Source of the DNA: Streptomyces tubercidicus
GTDB taxonomy: Bacteria; Actinomycetota; Actinomycetes; Streptomycetales; Streptomycetaceae
DNA length: 64,000 nt
Assembly: GCF_027497495.1 (NCBI RefSeq)
Contig: NZ_CP114205.1
Coordinates: forward strand, 7,812,001-7,876,000
Direction of reading: 5' to 3'
The position numbers were made by a program, and so were the translations under genes. The notes below the pieces were generated by a model. That model had not been told where the DNA came from. It did not search any database and saw nothing but the letters and a program-made list of their open reading frames with translations. Positions within the stretch are counted from its first letter, which is position 1; every line of letters begins with the position of its first letter. Of the stretch, positions 27,672 to 37,425 are shown one piece after another.

Positions 27672-30563
27672 TCAGATGGCGGGAATGTCGTCGAAGTACG
27701 CTTCGGTGACACCGGGCTTTCCGCCGGGCGCCTCCAGCGCACACTCGGCCCAGATGATTTTCCCGTCGGCGGTGTAGCGGGTGCCCCAGGCCTGGGCGAG
27801 CTGCGCGACGAGGAACAGGCCGCGGCCGCCCTCGTCGGTGCTGGCCGCATGGCGCAGATGCGGGGCGGTGTTGCTGGCGTCGGAGACCTCGCAGATCAGC
27901 GTGCGGTCGTACAGCAGGCGTACCTGGATGGGCTCGGTGCCGTAGCGGAGGGCGTTGGTGACCAGCTCGCTGAGCAGGAGTTCGGTGGCGAAGACGGCCT
28001 CGTCCAGCCCCCATTCGGCCAGTCGGCGGGTCACGGCCGCCCGGATACCGGAGACGAGCGCGGGGTCGGCGGGCACGTCCCAGGTGGCGATCCGGTGCGG
28101 GGCCAGGGCCTGGGTGCGGGCGACGAGCAGGGCGATGTCGTCGGTGGGGTGGTGAGGCACCACGGCCCGGACCACTGCCTCGCAGGTCTCCTCGGGCGAG
28201 CGGTCCGGGTGTGCCACGGCGCGGCGCAGCAGGTCGAGCGCCGCATCCACGTCGCGGTGACGGTCCCGGATGAGCCCGTCGGTGTAGAGAACGAGCCGGC
28301 TGCCTTCGGGGAGGTGGAAGGCGGCGGTTTCGAACGGGAGCCCGCCCAGGCCCAGCGGCGGGCCGTCGGGGAGATCGGGAAAGGTCACCGTGCCGTCCGG
28401 GCGCACGATCGCGGGCGGCGGGTGGCCGGACCGGGCCATCACACACTGCTGGGAGGTGGGGTCATAGATGGCGTACAGACAGGTGGCGCCGATGATGCCG
28501 GGGCTGTCGGCGGAGCCTTCCGCGCTGTCCTCGTCCCGGTCGAGGCGGCCCACGAGATTGTCCAGCTGGGTGAGGACCTCGTCCGGGCCGAGGTCCAGTT
28601 CGGCGAAGTTGCGCGCGGCGATCCGCAGCCGGCCCATCGTGGCGGCGGCATGCATCCCATGACCGACGACATCCCCCACGATCAGGGCAATACGAGTACC
28701 GGAGAGGGGAATGACATCGAACCAGTCTCCGCCGGCCCCGGACTCGGCAGGCAGATAGCGGTGGGCGACCTCGACCGCGTTCTGCTCGGGGAAGCTGCGC
28801 GGCAGCAGACTGCGCTGCAACGCCAGCACCATGGCGTGCTCGCGGGTGTAACGGCGGGCGTTGTCAATGCAGATGGCCGCGCGGGTGGCGAGTTCCTGGG
28901 CCAGCGCACGGTCGTCGTCGCCGAAAGGAGCCGGATCGGCCGAGCGGTAGAAGCTCGCCACGCCCAGGGCGATTCCACGGGCGAGGAGGGGGACGGCGAT
29001 CAGGGAGTGCACATGGTGGTCCAGCAGCCGCTGGGTGTGCCCGGGATCCTGCGCGATCCACCCCGCGGCGGCCCGTAGATCGGGCTCCAGAACCGGCTCC
29101 CCGGCGGCCAGACAGCGGAGCTGAGGGGTGGACGGGCGAAGATCTACCCGCTCACCGGCCGGGTAGAAGGGACAGTCGTCGCGGATGCCGTGCACCACCG
29201 TGCGGTGCAGGCCGGAGCGGGGATCGGGCGGTTCCTCGCCGCGCAGCACCGCCTCGGGCAGGTCGATGGTGACGAAGTCGGCCAGCCGCGGAACGGCCAT
29301 CTCGGCGAGTTCCCGGGCGGTACGGCTCACGTCCAGGGTGGTGCCGATACGGGTGCTGGCCTCGGACAGCAGCTCCAGTCGGCGCCGGGCCGCCACGGCG
29401 AACTCCCCCACTCCCGGCTCGCCCACCAGCACCACCCCACGGGTCGCGCGGTCGGGCGCGGCGTCGGCGGCGCCGGGCACGCCGGGTATGCCGGGCTCAT
29501 GGGCTGTCGCCACCGCCCGCCCGGGTGCGACAGCGGAAAGATGCTCGGGCAGCGGACCGGCGGCTGCGAGGACCGGCTCCACGAGCGGGACGGGGGACGC
29601 TCCGGCATCGGCGGACACGGCCAGGCGCTGATGCGTCGCGGGAAGGACCGCTTCGATCACTATGCCCTCCACCCCGGAGGCGCTCGTCACGGGGCGGCTG
29701 AGCAACGTGACCCGGCGGCCGCCGGGCAGCGACACCTCGACGGCGGCTCGCTGGGCCGAGGTGATCAGTTCGGTGGCCCTCTCCTTGAGAATCATCTGGT
29801 CACGCCAGTCCAGCCCGCTCTCGGCAAGCTCGCCCAGCTGCCCGTTGCCGCTCGTGTCGCCACTCGTATCGCCGCCCGGCGTGTGGCGCCTGGCGTCCAG
29901 ATAGGCCGCCAGCAAGGCCCGCTCCCGCGTCGAACTCTGCTCCAGCAACCGCCGTTCGATGGCCCCGGCGGCCTTGCGGATCACGGCGCTCAGTGCGGGG
30001 TCCGCGTCGGTGAGCGGAAAGCCGAGGCAGAGAACGCCCTCAATGCGCCCGCTGAGCGGGTCCCGGACGGGAATCGCCGAGCAGGCATTGGACTGCGAAC
30101 GTTCGGCGAAGTGCTCGGCCCCGTAAACGCTGACCAGCTGCCGTTCCGCGAGTGCTAGCCCGATCCCGTTGGTCCCGCCGAACCGTTCGGCGAACACGAA
30201 GCCCGGGACGCTCTGGATCGCGGCCAGGCGCCGCACCAGCGAGGCTTCGCCGAAGCGGCGCTGCAGCACCGCACCGTGCTCGTCGGCGAGCGACACATTC
30301 ATGTTCCGGCCCTCGAACCGGGACTGCAGCCGGTCCAGTACGGGCACCGCGGCACGGACGAGCCGGCCGTCCAGATCGAGATCCGCGCTGTACGGAAGCT
30401 CGCAGCCGTCCGGTGTGAGCCCCAGTGACCGGGAACGCCGCCAGGAATCCAGGATCGGACTCCGGACCGCTCCCTCGACCGCCCCCTCACGCAGGAACTG
30501 CTCACGGGCGCGTGCGGGACCGTTGCCCGCTCCCGCCAGCCCCATCACAATCACTTCCCGCAT
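27672..30563 (-). CDS. GAF / SpoIIE PP2C phosphatase / HATPase multidomain regulator
   Basis: A cytoplasmic regulator of about 963 residues. Residues 20-200 match the GAF-like sensor found in sigma-54 activators (ILDSWRRSRSLGL). Further on are a short PAS-like stretch, a second GAF (about 420-590), a SpoIIE-type PP2C domain (VGDVVGHGMHAAATMG) and a C-terminal HATPase of the anti-sigma type (LLLSELVTNALRYGT and DEGGRGLFLV). Such proteins control sigma factors by dephosphorylating an anti-anti-sigma factor or acting as the kinase. The ligand is unknown. The ATG start is tentative; an internal ATG six codons on is possible. Confidence 0.88.
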   Translation of the reverse strand: MREVIVMGLAGAGNGPARAREQFLREGAVEGAVRSPILDSWRRSRSLGLTPDGCELPYSADLDLDGRLVRAAVPVLDRLQSRFEGRNMNVSLADEHGAVLQRRFGEASLVRRLAAIQSVPGFVFAERFGGTNGIGLALAERQLVSVYGAEHFAERSQSNACSAIPVRDPLSGRIEGVLCLGFPLTDADPALSAVIRKAAGAIERRLLEQSSTRERALLAAYLDARRHTPGGDTSGDTSGNGQLGELAESGLDWRDQMILKERATELITSAQRAAVEVSLPGGRRVTLLSRPVTSASGVEGIVIEAVLPATHQRLAVSADAGASPVPLVEPVLAAAGPLPEHLSAVAPGRAVATAHEPGIPGVPGAADAAPDRATRGVVLVGEPGVGEFAVAARRRLELLSEASTRIGTTLDVSRTARELAEMAVPRLADFVTIDLPEAVLRGEEPPDPRSGLHRTVVHGIRDDCPFYPAGERVDLRPSTPQLRCLAAGEPVLEPDLRAAAGWIAQDPGHTQRLLDHHVHSLIAVPLLARGIALGVASFYRSADPAPFGDDDRALAQELATRAAICIDNARRYTREHAMVLALQRSLLPRSFPEQNAVEVAHRYLPAESGAGGDWFDVIPLSGTRIALIVGDVVGHGMHAAATMGRLRIAARNFAELDLGPDEVLTQLDNLVGRLDRDEDSAEGSADSPGIIGATCLYAIYDPTSQQCVMARSGHPPPAIVRPDGTVTFPDLPDGPPLGLGGLPFETAAFHLPEGSRLVLYTDGLIRDRHRDVDAALDLLRRAVAHPDRSPEETCEAVVRAVVPHHPTDDIALLVARTQALAPHRIATWDVPADPALVSGIRAAVTRRLAEWGLDEAVFATELLLSELVTNALRYGTEPIQVRLLYDRTLICEVSDASNTAPHLRHAASTDEGGRGLFLVAQLAQAWGTRYTADGKIIWAECALEAPGGKPGVTEAYFDDIPAI

Positions 30564-30580
30564 GGCTGCATGCCAGGATG

Positions 30581-30610
30581 GCCACCCGTACGTCGGCCAC
30601 CCGTACGTCG
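30581..30610. repeat. Perfect 15-base tandem duplication upstream of the SpoIIE gene
   Basis: GCCACCCGTACGTCG occurs twice in tandem, 18 bases upstream of the start. Each unit contains the self-complementary CGTACG. It may bind a regulator or be a replication slip. Confidence 0.6.
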
Positions 30611-30709
30611 GAGTAGCTGTCCCATGTGCTCTCAATTGTAGGGCTTTGAATGTCTTCGGAGCTGATCACGAACCCGTCGCGGCACTGATCACGGACGCCC
30701 GCCCGCCGC

Positions 30710-31672
30710 TCACAGGACCGCGACCGGACTCACGGGCGAGCCGGTACCGCCGGGGATGTTCAGCGGGGCTACCAGGAGTAGGAACGTGTAACGCCCCGTC
30801 TCGGCACTCGCGGCGGAGAGCGCCTCAAGATCGAGGTTGTCCAGGAGCGGCACCCCCATCGCGGCCACCGCGAGCGCATGCACCGGAGAATGCACGCCCT
30901 CGACCGGCGAGGGCCGTACATCGCTGTCCCCGTCGCCACCCAGCAGCGCGATACCGCGCTCCGCCAGCAGCGGCATCACGTCCACGTGCAGACCCGCGCT
31001 CGCCGCACCGGTGTCCCAGGCGCCCCGTTCCTGTCGGCGGCGCAGTCCGCCGAACCGCAGCAGCACCGCATCGCCCTCGCCCACCGTCACCCCCAGCGCC
31101 TGCTCCGCGGCCACCAGCTCCTCCGCGTGCACAGCCCGTCCGGGCTCCAGCCAGGCGACCCCGAGCGCGGTGGGCAGATCGAGCAGCACGCCCCTGGTCG
31201 CCAGCGGCCCCAGTGCGGACACGGCACCGAACCGCGCGCCTCCGGCGTCCACGCACTCCCGCGCCGCACGGCCGTCGTAGAGCTGCCCGCGATAGGCGAC
31301 ATGGGACAGCGCGTCCAGATGGCTGACGGCCTTGCCGTGGTAGTCGATGGCGATGAAGTCCTTGTGCGTGGCAGGTTCAGGAGGCTCGACATCACCGAGG
31401 TCGGACATGAAGTGCAGGGCGGGTTTGCTGTTGTCCGGGCCGGGTGCCGTGTCCCAGGGGCGCGCCATCGGGACGACCGTGCCGGACCGGACCAGCGCGG
31501 CGGCCCGCCGTACATGCTCCGGTGTCACCCGGTTCCAGGCCCCGCGGTCGGCAGCGGCCCAGCGGCCCCACGTACGGACCGCCGCGAACAGTGCGTCGAA
31601 CTCCTCGCGGGACACGAAGGGCCCCTCGCTCACCGGCGGGGGAGTCGGCGCGTGGCCGGGATCGCCGGTCAC
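30710..31672 (-). CDS. Cyclase-family (kynurenine-formamidase-like) metal hydrolase
   Basis: A 320-residue member of the PF04199 cyclase family. The metal-site motif is partly kept as AVSHLDALSHV (H-x-D-x-x-x-H), with HVDVMPLLAERGIALLGGDGDSD downstream typical of the family. These enzymes hydrolyse or cyclise amides and lactones; the substrate is unknown. The GTG overlaps the preceding oxidase stop as GTGA, so the two are co-translated. Confidence 0.8.
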   Translation of the reverse strand: MTGDPGHAPTPPPVSEGPFVSREEFDALFAAVRTWGRWAAADRGAWNRVTPEHVRRAAALVRSGTVVPMARPWDTAPGPDNSKPALHFMSDLGDVEPPEPATHKDFIAIDYHGKAVSHLDALSHVAYRGQLYDGRAARECVDAGGARFGAVSALGPLATRGVLLDLPTALGVAWLEPGRAVHAEELVAAEQALGVTVGEGDAVLLRFGGLRRRQERGAWDTGAASAGLHVDVMPLLAERGIALLGGDGDSDVRPSPVEGVHSPVHALAVAAMGVPLLDNLDLEALSAASAETGRYTFLLLVAPLNIPGGTGSPVSPVAVL

Positions 31673-33054
31673 GCCCGGGTGACCGCTTGCGGGAAGTCAA
31701 AGACCTGGTCCGGGTCGTAGTCGTGCGCGACGGAGCGCAGACGGGCCAGATTCGGGCCGTAGTAGGCCGTACCCCAGTCGGGAAGGGCCGGGTCGATGTA
31801 GTTCACATAACCGTCCCTGATGCCCAGGTCCGCGAGTCCCGCCACGACCTGGCCGACGCTACGCGTCACCGCGGTTTCCGACGTGGCCGTCGCACTCGCA
31901 TAGATCTGCGCGGTGGCGAACGCCTTGCGGTGCGGGAACGCGGTCTGCCGGACGTCCACATCGGCCACCGCACCACCGAGTGCGTCCAGGATGAGAGCCA
32001 TCCCCGGGCGGCCTTGGAGCAGGGCGACGACGCCGCCCGGGTTGGCGGTCGGCGAGGAGAGAATCCGCGACGAGGCGACGAACGACTGCCGGTCGGGACT
32101 GCCGGAGAAGAAGCGCATGGCTTGGAAGTAGTCGTGGTCCTTGACCTTGCGCTGGGTCGGCGGCACCCCGGCGCGCGAGACCAGGTCGTTCAGCAGGGGA
32201 TTGCAGGCGCTGCTGGGCCCGACGAAGCACCCGGCCACCTTGCAGCTCGGCGTGGTTCCACCCGCCACATTGAGGTTGGCCCACATCGCACGGGGCGCGG
32301 CCGTGATCCACGGTTGCCACCCGGCCAGCACCTTCTTCACGCTCCCCGCAGGGAAGCTGAGCAGGAACACCGTCAACGCCGGAGCCGGGTCGGTCGCGAA
32401 GGTGAACTGCGTGACGACCCCGAAGTTGCCGCCACCGCCACCGCGCAGCGCCCAGAACAGATCCGGGTGCTGGGTGGCCGAGGCCGTCAGCGTCCGGCCG
32501 TCCGCGATGACGACCTCGGCGGATACGAGGTGGTCACAGGTCAGCCCGAACTTCCGTTGCAGCACGCCGATTCCGCCACCCAAAGCCACCCCGGCGATGC
32601 CGACGGTGAAACAGGAGCCGCCGGGCAGACAGCGGTTGGCCTGTCCGAGTGCGGTGTAGACACCCTCCAGCGTCGCCCCGGCGCCAATGGTGGCGGTGCC
32701 ATCCGGCCGGACCTCCACGGACGACATCCGCCGGAGATCAAGGGCGAGACCGCCGGGCGGAGCCGAGTAACCGACATACGAGTGCCCCCCGCTGCGCGCC
32801 GCCAGCGGAACCCGGTGCGCGGCTGCCAACACCGCCTCGCGGACATCGGCCGCCGACACACACTGCGCCACCGCCGCCGGCACCCGGTCGTCATTGAGCG
32901 GATTGAAAAGCTTCCTCGCACTGTCGAACCCGGCGTCTCCCGGCCGCAGCAGCACTCCGCGCATCCGACGCCGAAGGCCGTCCCAGTCCACGTTGTTCCT
33001 GAGAGCAGTCGCCCCGGACGCGTGGAACCGAGGGTCCCGCGCCATGGTCACCAT
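31669..33054 (-). CDS. FAD-linked oxidase (berberine-bridge-enzyme-like)
   Basis: The 461 residues contain an FAD-binding PCMH domain and a BBE C-terminal tail. His in RSGGHSYVGYS and Cys in LPGGSCFTVGIAG suit bicovalent FAD attachment. The C-terminal VNYIDPALPDWGTAYYG is the BBE signature region. No signal peptide is evident, unlike many secreted relatives. It is coupled to the cyclase gene by a 4-base overlap, so the two may act on one substrate. Oxidation of a sugar or aromatic alcohol is likely but unproven. Confidence 0.88.
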   Translation of the reverse strand: MVTMARDPRFHASGATALRNNVDWDGLRRRMRGVLLRPGDAGFDSARKLFNPLNDDRVPAAVAQCVSAADVREAVLAAAHRVPLAARSGGHSYVGYSAPPGGLALDLRRMSSVEVRPDGTATIGAGATLEGVYTALGQANRCLPGGSCFTVGIAGVALGGGIGVLQRKFGLTCDHLVSAEVVIADGRTLTASATQHPDLFWALRGGGGGNFGVVTQFTFATDPAPALTVFLLSFPAGSVKKVLAGWQPWITAAPRAMWANLNVAGGTTPSCKVAGCFVGPSSACNPLLNDLVSRAGVPPTQRKVKDHDYFQAMRFFSGSPDRQSFVASSRILSSPTANPGGVVALLQGRPGMALILDALGGAVADVDVRQTAFPHRKAFATAQIYASATATSETAVTRSVGQVVAGLADLGIRDGYVNYIDPALPDWGTAYYGPNLARLRSVAHDYDPDQVFDFPQAVTRA

Positions 33055-33283
33055 CTCCCTCTGGAGAGGCCAGGAAAGCGGGCAAAAGTCCGTTTTGATG
33101 CGGACACTTTCACGCTAACACGGGGTGATCGGCCCCTCCACTTGACCGCGACTCGGCAGCCCTACGCCTCGGAGCCGCCGGTGAGGGCCGGTTGAGGCAT
33201 CGGTGCCCGCGGCGAGTCGGCGCTCTCGGCGAGGTCGGCGTCCCCGGGGGAGGTCGGCGCTCTCGCCGAACGGGCGGACCGAG

Positions 33284-34039
33284 TCAGAGCCGGCGGCCGA
33301 AGAGCTCCAGCAGATTGCGCCAATGACGCTCATCCGCCTCGGAGTTGTACGCGGCGGTGTCGGTCTGGGTGTAGCCGTGCTGGGCGCCCTCGTACAGCTC
33401 ACTGCGGTAGGACACACCGTCGGCGTCCAGGGTGCGTTCCAGGCTCGCGATCTGCTCGGCCGGCATCGAGTGATCGTGGTCGGCGTGGCCGAAGTACAGC
33501 TCCGCCGTGCTGCGTCCGACGAGCCGGTGCGGGCTGTCCTCGGCATCGGTGACCAGGTGGCCGGCGTGGAAGGAGGCCGCGGCGCCGATGCGGTCGGGGT
33601 AGGCCGCGGCGGTGCGGACCCCGAGCACGCCGCCCATGCAGTAGCCGGTGGTGCCCACCGGACCGTCGGCGACCAGCGGGGAGGCGGCCAGCCAGTCGAG
33701 ATAGGCACCGGCGTCCCGCATCGCCAGGTCGGGGGTGAACGCCTGCATGATCGGAGAGAGCTGCGCGAAGATCTCCGTTAGCTCCGAGGGGACGATGAAT
33801 TCGGGCAGATCCACCACGGGCGCCCGCCCCGCGCGGTACATGACGTTGGGCACCAGCACCGTGTAGCCGTGCCCCGCCAGGCGCCTGGCCATCTCCTCCA
33901 GCGAGGGGCGCAGCCCGAACGCGTCCATGTACAGCAGCACACCGGGATGCGGCGTGCCGTCGTCGGGGTGGGCGAGGTAGGCGTCGGCGACGCCGTCCGG
34001 GGTGGGGATGTCCAGCTGGGTACCGTGCACGCTCGTCAT
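33284..34039 (-). CDS. Dienelactone hydrolase family protein
   Basis: A 251-residue alpha/beta hydrolase. The nucleophile is Cys in GTTGYCMGGVLGVR, with the acid near HADHDHSMP and His in GAQHGYTQ, the dienelactone hydrolase triad. It probably cleaves a lactone or ester. The chosen ATG (MTSVHG) is two codons inside an alternative upstream start. The 230 bases before the next gene hold only a GC-rich imperfect repeat (GAGGTCGGCG). Confidence 0.88.
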   Translation of the reverse strand: MTSVHGTQLDIPTPDGVADAYLAHPDDGTPHPGVLLYMDAFGLRPSLEEMARRLAGHGYTVLVPNVMYRAGRAPVVDLPEFIVPSELTEIFAQLSPIMQAFTPDLAMRDAGAYLDWLAASPLVADGPVGTTGYCMGGVLGVRTAAAYPDRIGAAASFHAGHLVTDAEDSPHRLVGRSTAELYFGHADHDHSMPAEQIASLERTLDADGVSYRSELYEGAQHGYTQTDTAAYNSEADERHWRNLLELFGRRL

Positions 34040-34232
34040 ATCCACACCTTTGCTCGGGCTCCGGACGACGCGCAAGGGCGCCCGCCCGTCCGCCGCTGAC
34101 CGCGCCAGCGGATGCCCCCACCGTACTCAACCCCGCTCCCGGCCGATCTGTCGAGAGCCCACCACGGATGCCCCGCAACACTGTGCATGCCCACACAAGT
34201 CCCTTGCATTTCCCCTGTGTTGGAATCCAGAC

Positions 34233-34724
34233 ATGGCCACTCCCTCCGCTGGACCACCACCCGGGCCACCCTCCTGGAACGACCCCTCCGGTCGGCTGCG
34301 AACCGAGGTGGAGCGGTTACGTGACGAAGCAATACGCCAGAAGGACCTCGCACACCGCAGAGCCGATTTCTGGGCCAGGGTCGATATCGCACTGGGCTTC
34401 CCGGCAGCGCTCCTCGCCGGAGTGTCCGGAGCGGCGGGATTCGCCTCGGTGGACGCCCGCATTCCCGCGGCGCTGGTAGCGCTGACCGCTGCGGGGTGTG
34501 CGGCGGGGGCGGGCTTCCTCCGGGGCGACACCCGACGGCTGGCCAACAAACGCGCCCGGCAGGCATGGGCGTCCGTCGAGGCCAGGGCCCGTATGAAGCT
34601 GGCGAAGGACCAGGTGGACCCCGACGACCTCGGCGAGGTACTGGAGAGCCGCCAAGTCGCACTGGCGGCATACGAAGGTGAGGATCCCCAGCCCGATGCG
34701 CCACCAGCGGTCCCGGGCCGATAG
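34233..34724 (+). CDS. Small two-helix membrane protein (SLATT-like?)
   Basis: A 163-residue protein: Pro-rich N-terminus, charged helix (about 20-50), two hydrophobic helices (about 53-72 and 78-98), then a long charged helix. The layout resembles SLATT/2TM effector-type proteins, but no CD-NTase or other defence partner is next to it. The ATG follows GTGTTGGAATCC, with only a weak ribosome-binding site. Confidence 0.5.
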   Translation: MATPSAGPPPGPPSWNDPSGRLRTEVERLRDEAIRQKDLAHRRADFWARVDIALGFPAALLAGVSGAAGFASVDARIPAALVALTAAGCAAGAGFLRGDTRRLANKRARQAWASVEARARMKLAKDQVDPDDLGEVLESRQVALAAYEGEDPQPDAPPAVPGR

Positions 34725-34825
34725 CCGCATACGACGCAGATGGCCGCATGCGACGCCTGCAGTCGCATACGGCGCCGATAGCCCCTACGGCCACTCCCCG
34801 ACTCCGGCCGACCGGTCCCCGAAGG

Positions 34826-34996
34826 TCAGTTGTGGCCGAACTTCCGCTGCGCCTTATGGGCCACATGCTTCGTCATCGACTGCTCCGACTCCTGCGGGGC
34901 CGATTCCTTCGCCTTGCTCTTCGCCTCAGCGACGGTGCTGCGTTCATGGCCACCGGTGCGCGCACCGCGATTCTGCCGGCTCTGCTTCTTGCCCAC
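34826..34996 (-). CDS. Small basic protein of unknown function
   Basis: A 56-residue, Lys/Arg/Gln-rich protein starting MGKKQSRQNRGARTGG. The GTG start sits 6 bases after a perfect AGGAGG, the best evidence that it is real. Similar short basic proteins are common in Streptomyces, and none has a known role. It is divergent from the metallopeptidase gene. Confidence 0.6.
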   Translation of the reverse strand: MGKKQSRQNRGARTGGHERSTVAEAKSKAKESAPQESEQSMTKHVAHKAQRKFGHN

Positions 34997-35225
34997 GATC
35001 GTGCCTCCTGGCCGATCTCGAACGATGAACCGGTACCAGACTTGCACGCGCGCACAGGGAGTGCATGTCGGCATACAAGGGGCGTCTCACGGCCAGCAGT
35101 TGGACGCGGAATCCGACATCCGGCTCAGGATGCGAGTGAGCATGCCCCCACGGACAATGAAAGAGGTGTCCGCTTCCCGACCCGGCTCTCCTCTCCCCGC
35201 CCGAGCACGTCACAAGGAGCAGGCC

Positions 35226-37265
35226 ATGAGCGTATTGATCGACAAGCGGAACAAGAACTATGACCGCTTGGCCAGCGTCGCCGAAGCCGATGCCTTTCTC
35301 GACGACACCGAACGGGTGGCGGCCGAGGTCGACCAGACCCTGGTGGCGGACCGCAGCAAGGTGAACCGCTTCACTGGGCATCTGACCGAGCTACGGGTGA
35401 CCGGCGCTCCTGCCATCACCGGCTTGGAGGAGCTGGTGGCGATGCCCGACACCGGCTATATCGCCCAGGCCAAGCGGTATGTCACGTCAGTTGCCGAGGC
35501 CATCGGCTTCGCGGCCGGCGAGCCGGTGGAATTCGAGGCCGACCCGAATGTGATGGTGACGAGCGAGGGCATGCGCGTGGTGAGCCTGCAGCAGGTGCTC
35601 AACGGCATCGAGGTGTGGGCCATGGCGCCCAAGGTGTGGCTCTTCGAGGACGGCACGGTCGACCGGGTCATCGGCGACACGGTGAGCGCACCGGCGAACC
35701 TGCCGGTCAAGCCGGTGGTCCCGGCCGAGGTGGCGCTGCGGGTGGCGGCCGCGAAGGCTGCCGAGCCCAGAACGCTCCGCGGAGCCTTCGGCGACGACGA
35801 ACTCCCGCGTCTCGACGTATCGGACAGCTTCACCCGCCTGTCGTACCAGGCGCGCAACGATCAGCCGATGACCTTCGGCAAGGGGCCGTTCGAGGAAGCC
35901 ATCCCGGCCCGGCTCGTGTACCTGTACATGGGCGACGACGCCCGCCTCACCTGGATGTTCACCCTCTCCAGAGAGAAACTCGCCGCTCAGTACCAGGCCT
36001 TCGTCGAGGCCGATGACCGGACCGGGAACCCGAACGAGCCGCAGATCCTCTACTTCTACGACACCGTCCGGCACGCCGTCGCCGGACGCGTCTTCCAGCG
36101 CAACCCGGCCGAGAGCACCTTTGACACCGTCCCGTTCCCGCTGCCGGCGGACGGCTATCCGACTGTGCTTCCCACGGGGTTGCCCGCCGGATTCCCGCTG
36201 CCCTGGGCAGAGACGCACCAAGGGAAGGTGTCGACCGAGGGCAACAACGTACGCGCCCTCAACGGCTCGACCCGGCGCCCCGTCGAGGTCCCCGTCGACG
36301 CCGCGGGCAACGGCGTCTTCGACCCGGCGCAGGACAGCCCCGAGCAATTCGTCACCAACATCTTCTACTTCTGCAATTTCGCCCATGACCTCTTCATGAT
36401 GCTCGGCTTCACGGAGGACCAGGGCAACTTCCAGACCGTGAACCTCACGGGCCTGGGAAAGGGCGCGGACCCCGTCCGGGCCCTCGCGCACCCGGGGCCG
36501 GTCTTCGGCACGGCCAACATGGCCACCCGGGCCGATGGCCTGGAAGCCGTGATGAACATGGGGCTGGTCACCGGCACGGGCCGCCACACGGCAGACGACT
36601 TCGATGTCGTCCTCCACGAGTTCTGCCACGGGGTCTCGAACCGTCTCGTCGGGGGCCTCTTCGACGCGAACGGCCTGGAGGAGGACCAGTCGGTCGCGAT
36701 GGGGGAGGGCTGGGGAGACTACTTCGCCCTCACCACCCGGAACTTCTCGAACGCCCAGGAACGCGATGTCCTCGGCAACTGGGTCGTCAATCAGTCGCAG
36801 GGCATCCGTCAGCGCCCCTATGACGCGCAGTACCCCGGTACCTTCGGGGACATCGGCAAGGGCCCGGGAGAGATCGCGGGCCCCGGCAACAGCGATCTGA
36901 CCTACCAGGAAGTCCATGACGTCGGCGAGATCTGGTGCGCTGCCCTCATGGAAATGACCCGCAAGGTCGCCGCCGCGCTCAACAACAAGGAGCGGGGCTA
37001 CCAGGTGGCCTGGCAGGCGGTCGTCGACGGCATGAAGCTCACACCGAAGAACCCCTCATTCCTCACCGCGCGCGACGCCATCCTGCGCGCCTTCAAGGCG
37101 ATGCAGGGCGGACTGCTGACCACCACCGAGTACACGGCGGTCCGGAAGGCGGCCTGGGAAGCGTTCGCACGATTCGAGATGGGCTTCGACGCCTTCTGCC
37201 CGAACGCCACCTTCACAGGCTGCCGAGGCGGCACCGCGATGCCGCCGGCGGGTCAGGAGGACTAG
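35226..37265 (+). CDS. M36 (fungalysin-like) zinc metallopeptidase
   Basis: A 679-residue peptidase with an N-terminal propeptide-like region and a C-terminal catalytic domain. HEFCH near residue 464 is the HExxH zinc site, and GEGWGDYF about 30 residues on supplies the third ligand. No signal peptide, TAT motif or membrane helix is visible from the ATG chosen with AAGGAG upstream (MSVLIDKRNKNYDRL). That is unusual for a family that is normally secreted with a propeptide. Non-classical export or an intracellular role are both possible. A strong terminator follows. Confidence 0.88.
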   Translation: MSVLIDKRNKNYDRLASVAEADAFLDDTERVAAEVDQTLVADRSKVNRFTGHLTELRVTGAPAITGLEELVAMPDTGYIAQAKRYVTSVAEAIGFAAGEPVEFEADPNVMVTSEGMRVVSLQQVLNGIEVWAMAPKVWLFEDGTVDRVIGDTVSAPANLPVKPVVPAEVALRVAAAKAAEPRTLRGAFGDDELPRLDVSDSFTRLSYQARNDQPMTFGKGPFEEAIPARLVYLYMGDDARLTWMFTLSREKLAAQYQAFVEADDRTGNPNEPQILYFYDTVRHAVAGRVFQRNPAESTFDTVPFPLPADGYPTVLPTGLPAGFPLPWAETHQGKVSTEGNNVRALNGSTRRPVEVPVDAAGNGVFDPAQDSPEQFVTNIFYFCNFAHDLFMMLGFTEDQGNFQTVNLTGLGKGADPVRALAHPGPVFGTANMATRADGLEAVMNMGLVTGTGRHTADDFDVVLHEFCHGVSNRLVGGLFDANGLEEDQSVAMGEGWGDYFALTTRNFSNAQERDVLGNWVVNQSQGIRQRPYDAQYPGTFGDIGKGPGEIAGPGNSDLTYQEVHDVGEIWCAALMEMTRKVAAALNNKERGYQVAWQAVVDGMKLTPKNPSFLTARDAILRAFKAMQGGLLTTTEYTAVRKAAWEAFARFEMGFDAFCPNATFTGCRGGTAMPPAGQED

Positions 37266-37283
37266 AACCTTTCCTTCGGCCGC

Positions 37284-37322
37284 GTGCCGGTGGACTCGCA
37301 CGAGCGTGGAGTCCACCGGCAC
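37284..37322. terminator. Strong hairpin after the metallopeptidase gene
   Basis: A perfect 14-bp stem (GTGCCGGTGGACTC and its complement) with an 11-base loop lies between convergent genes. Confidence 0.85.
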
Positions 37323-37425
37323 TGCCCAGGTCAGAACGTCATCGGCCTCGGCCTGGGCCCCCAGCGCGGTGCAGACGCTCTCGGGCCCTCATGATCAGGC
37401 GGCCCGCTGCGGCGCCCGATTGTCG

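Noticed and set aside
30169..31326. Long plus-strand frame opposite the SpoIIE and cyclase genes
   Set aside because: Extreme Arg/Pro/Ala content and no motifs; an antisense shadow.
34233..34724. SLATT-like protein as part of a defence system
   Set aside because: No nucleotidyltransferase, SLOG or other partner is adjacent; the family match itself is weak.
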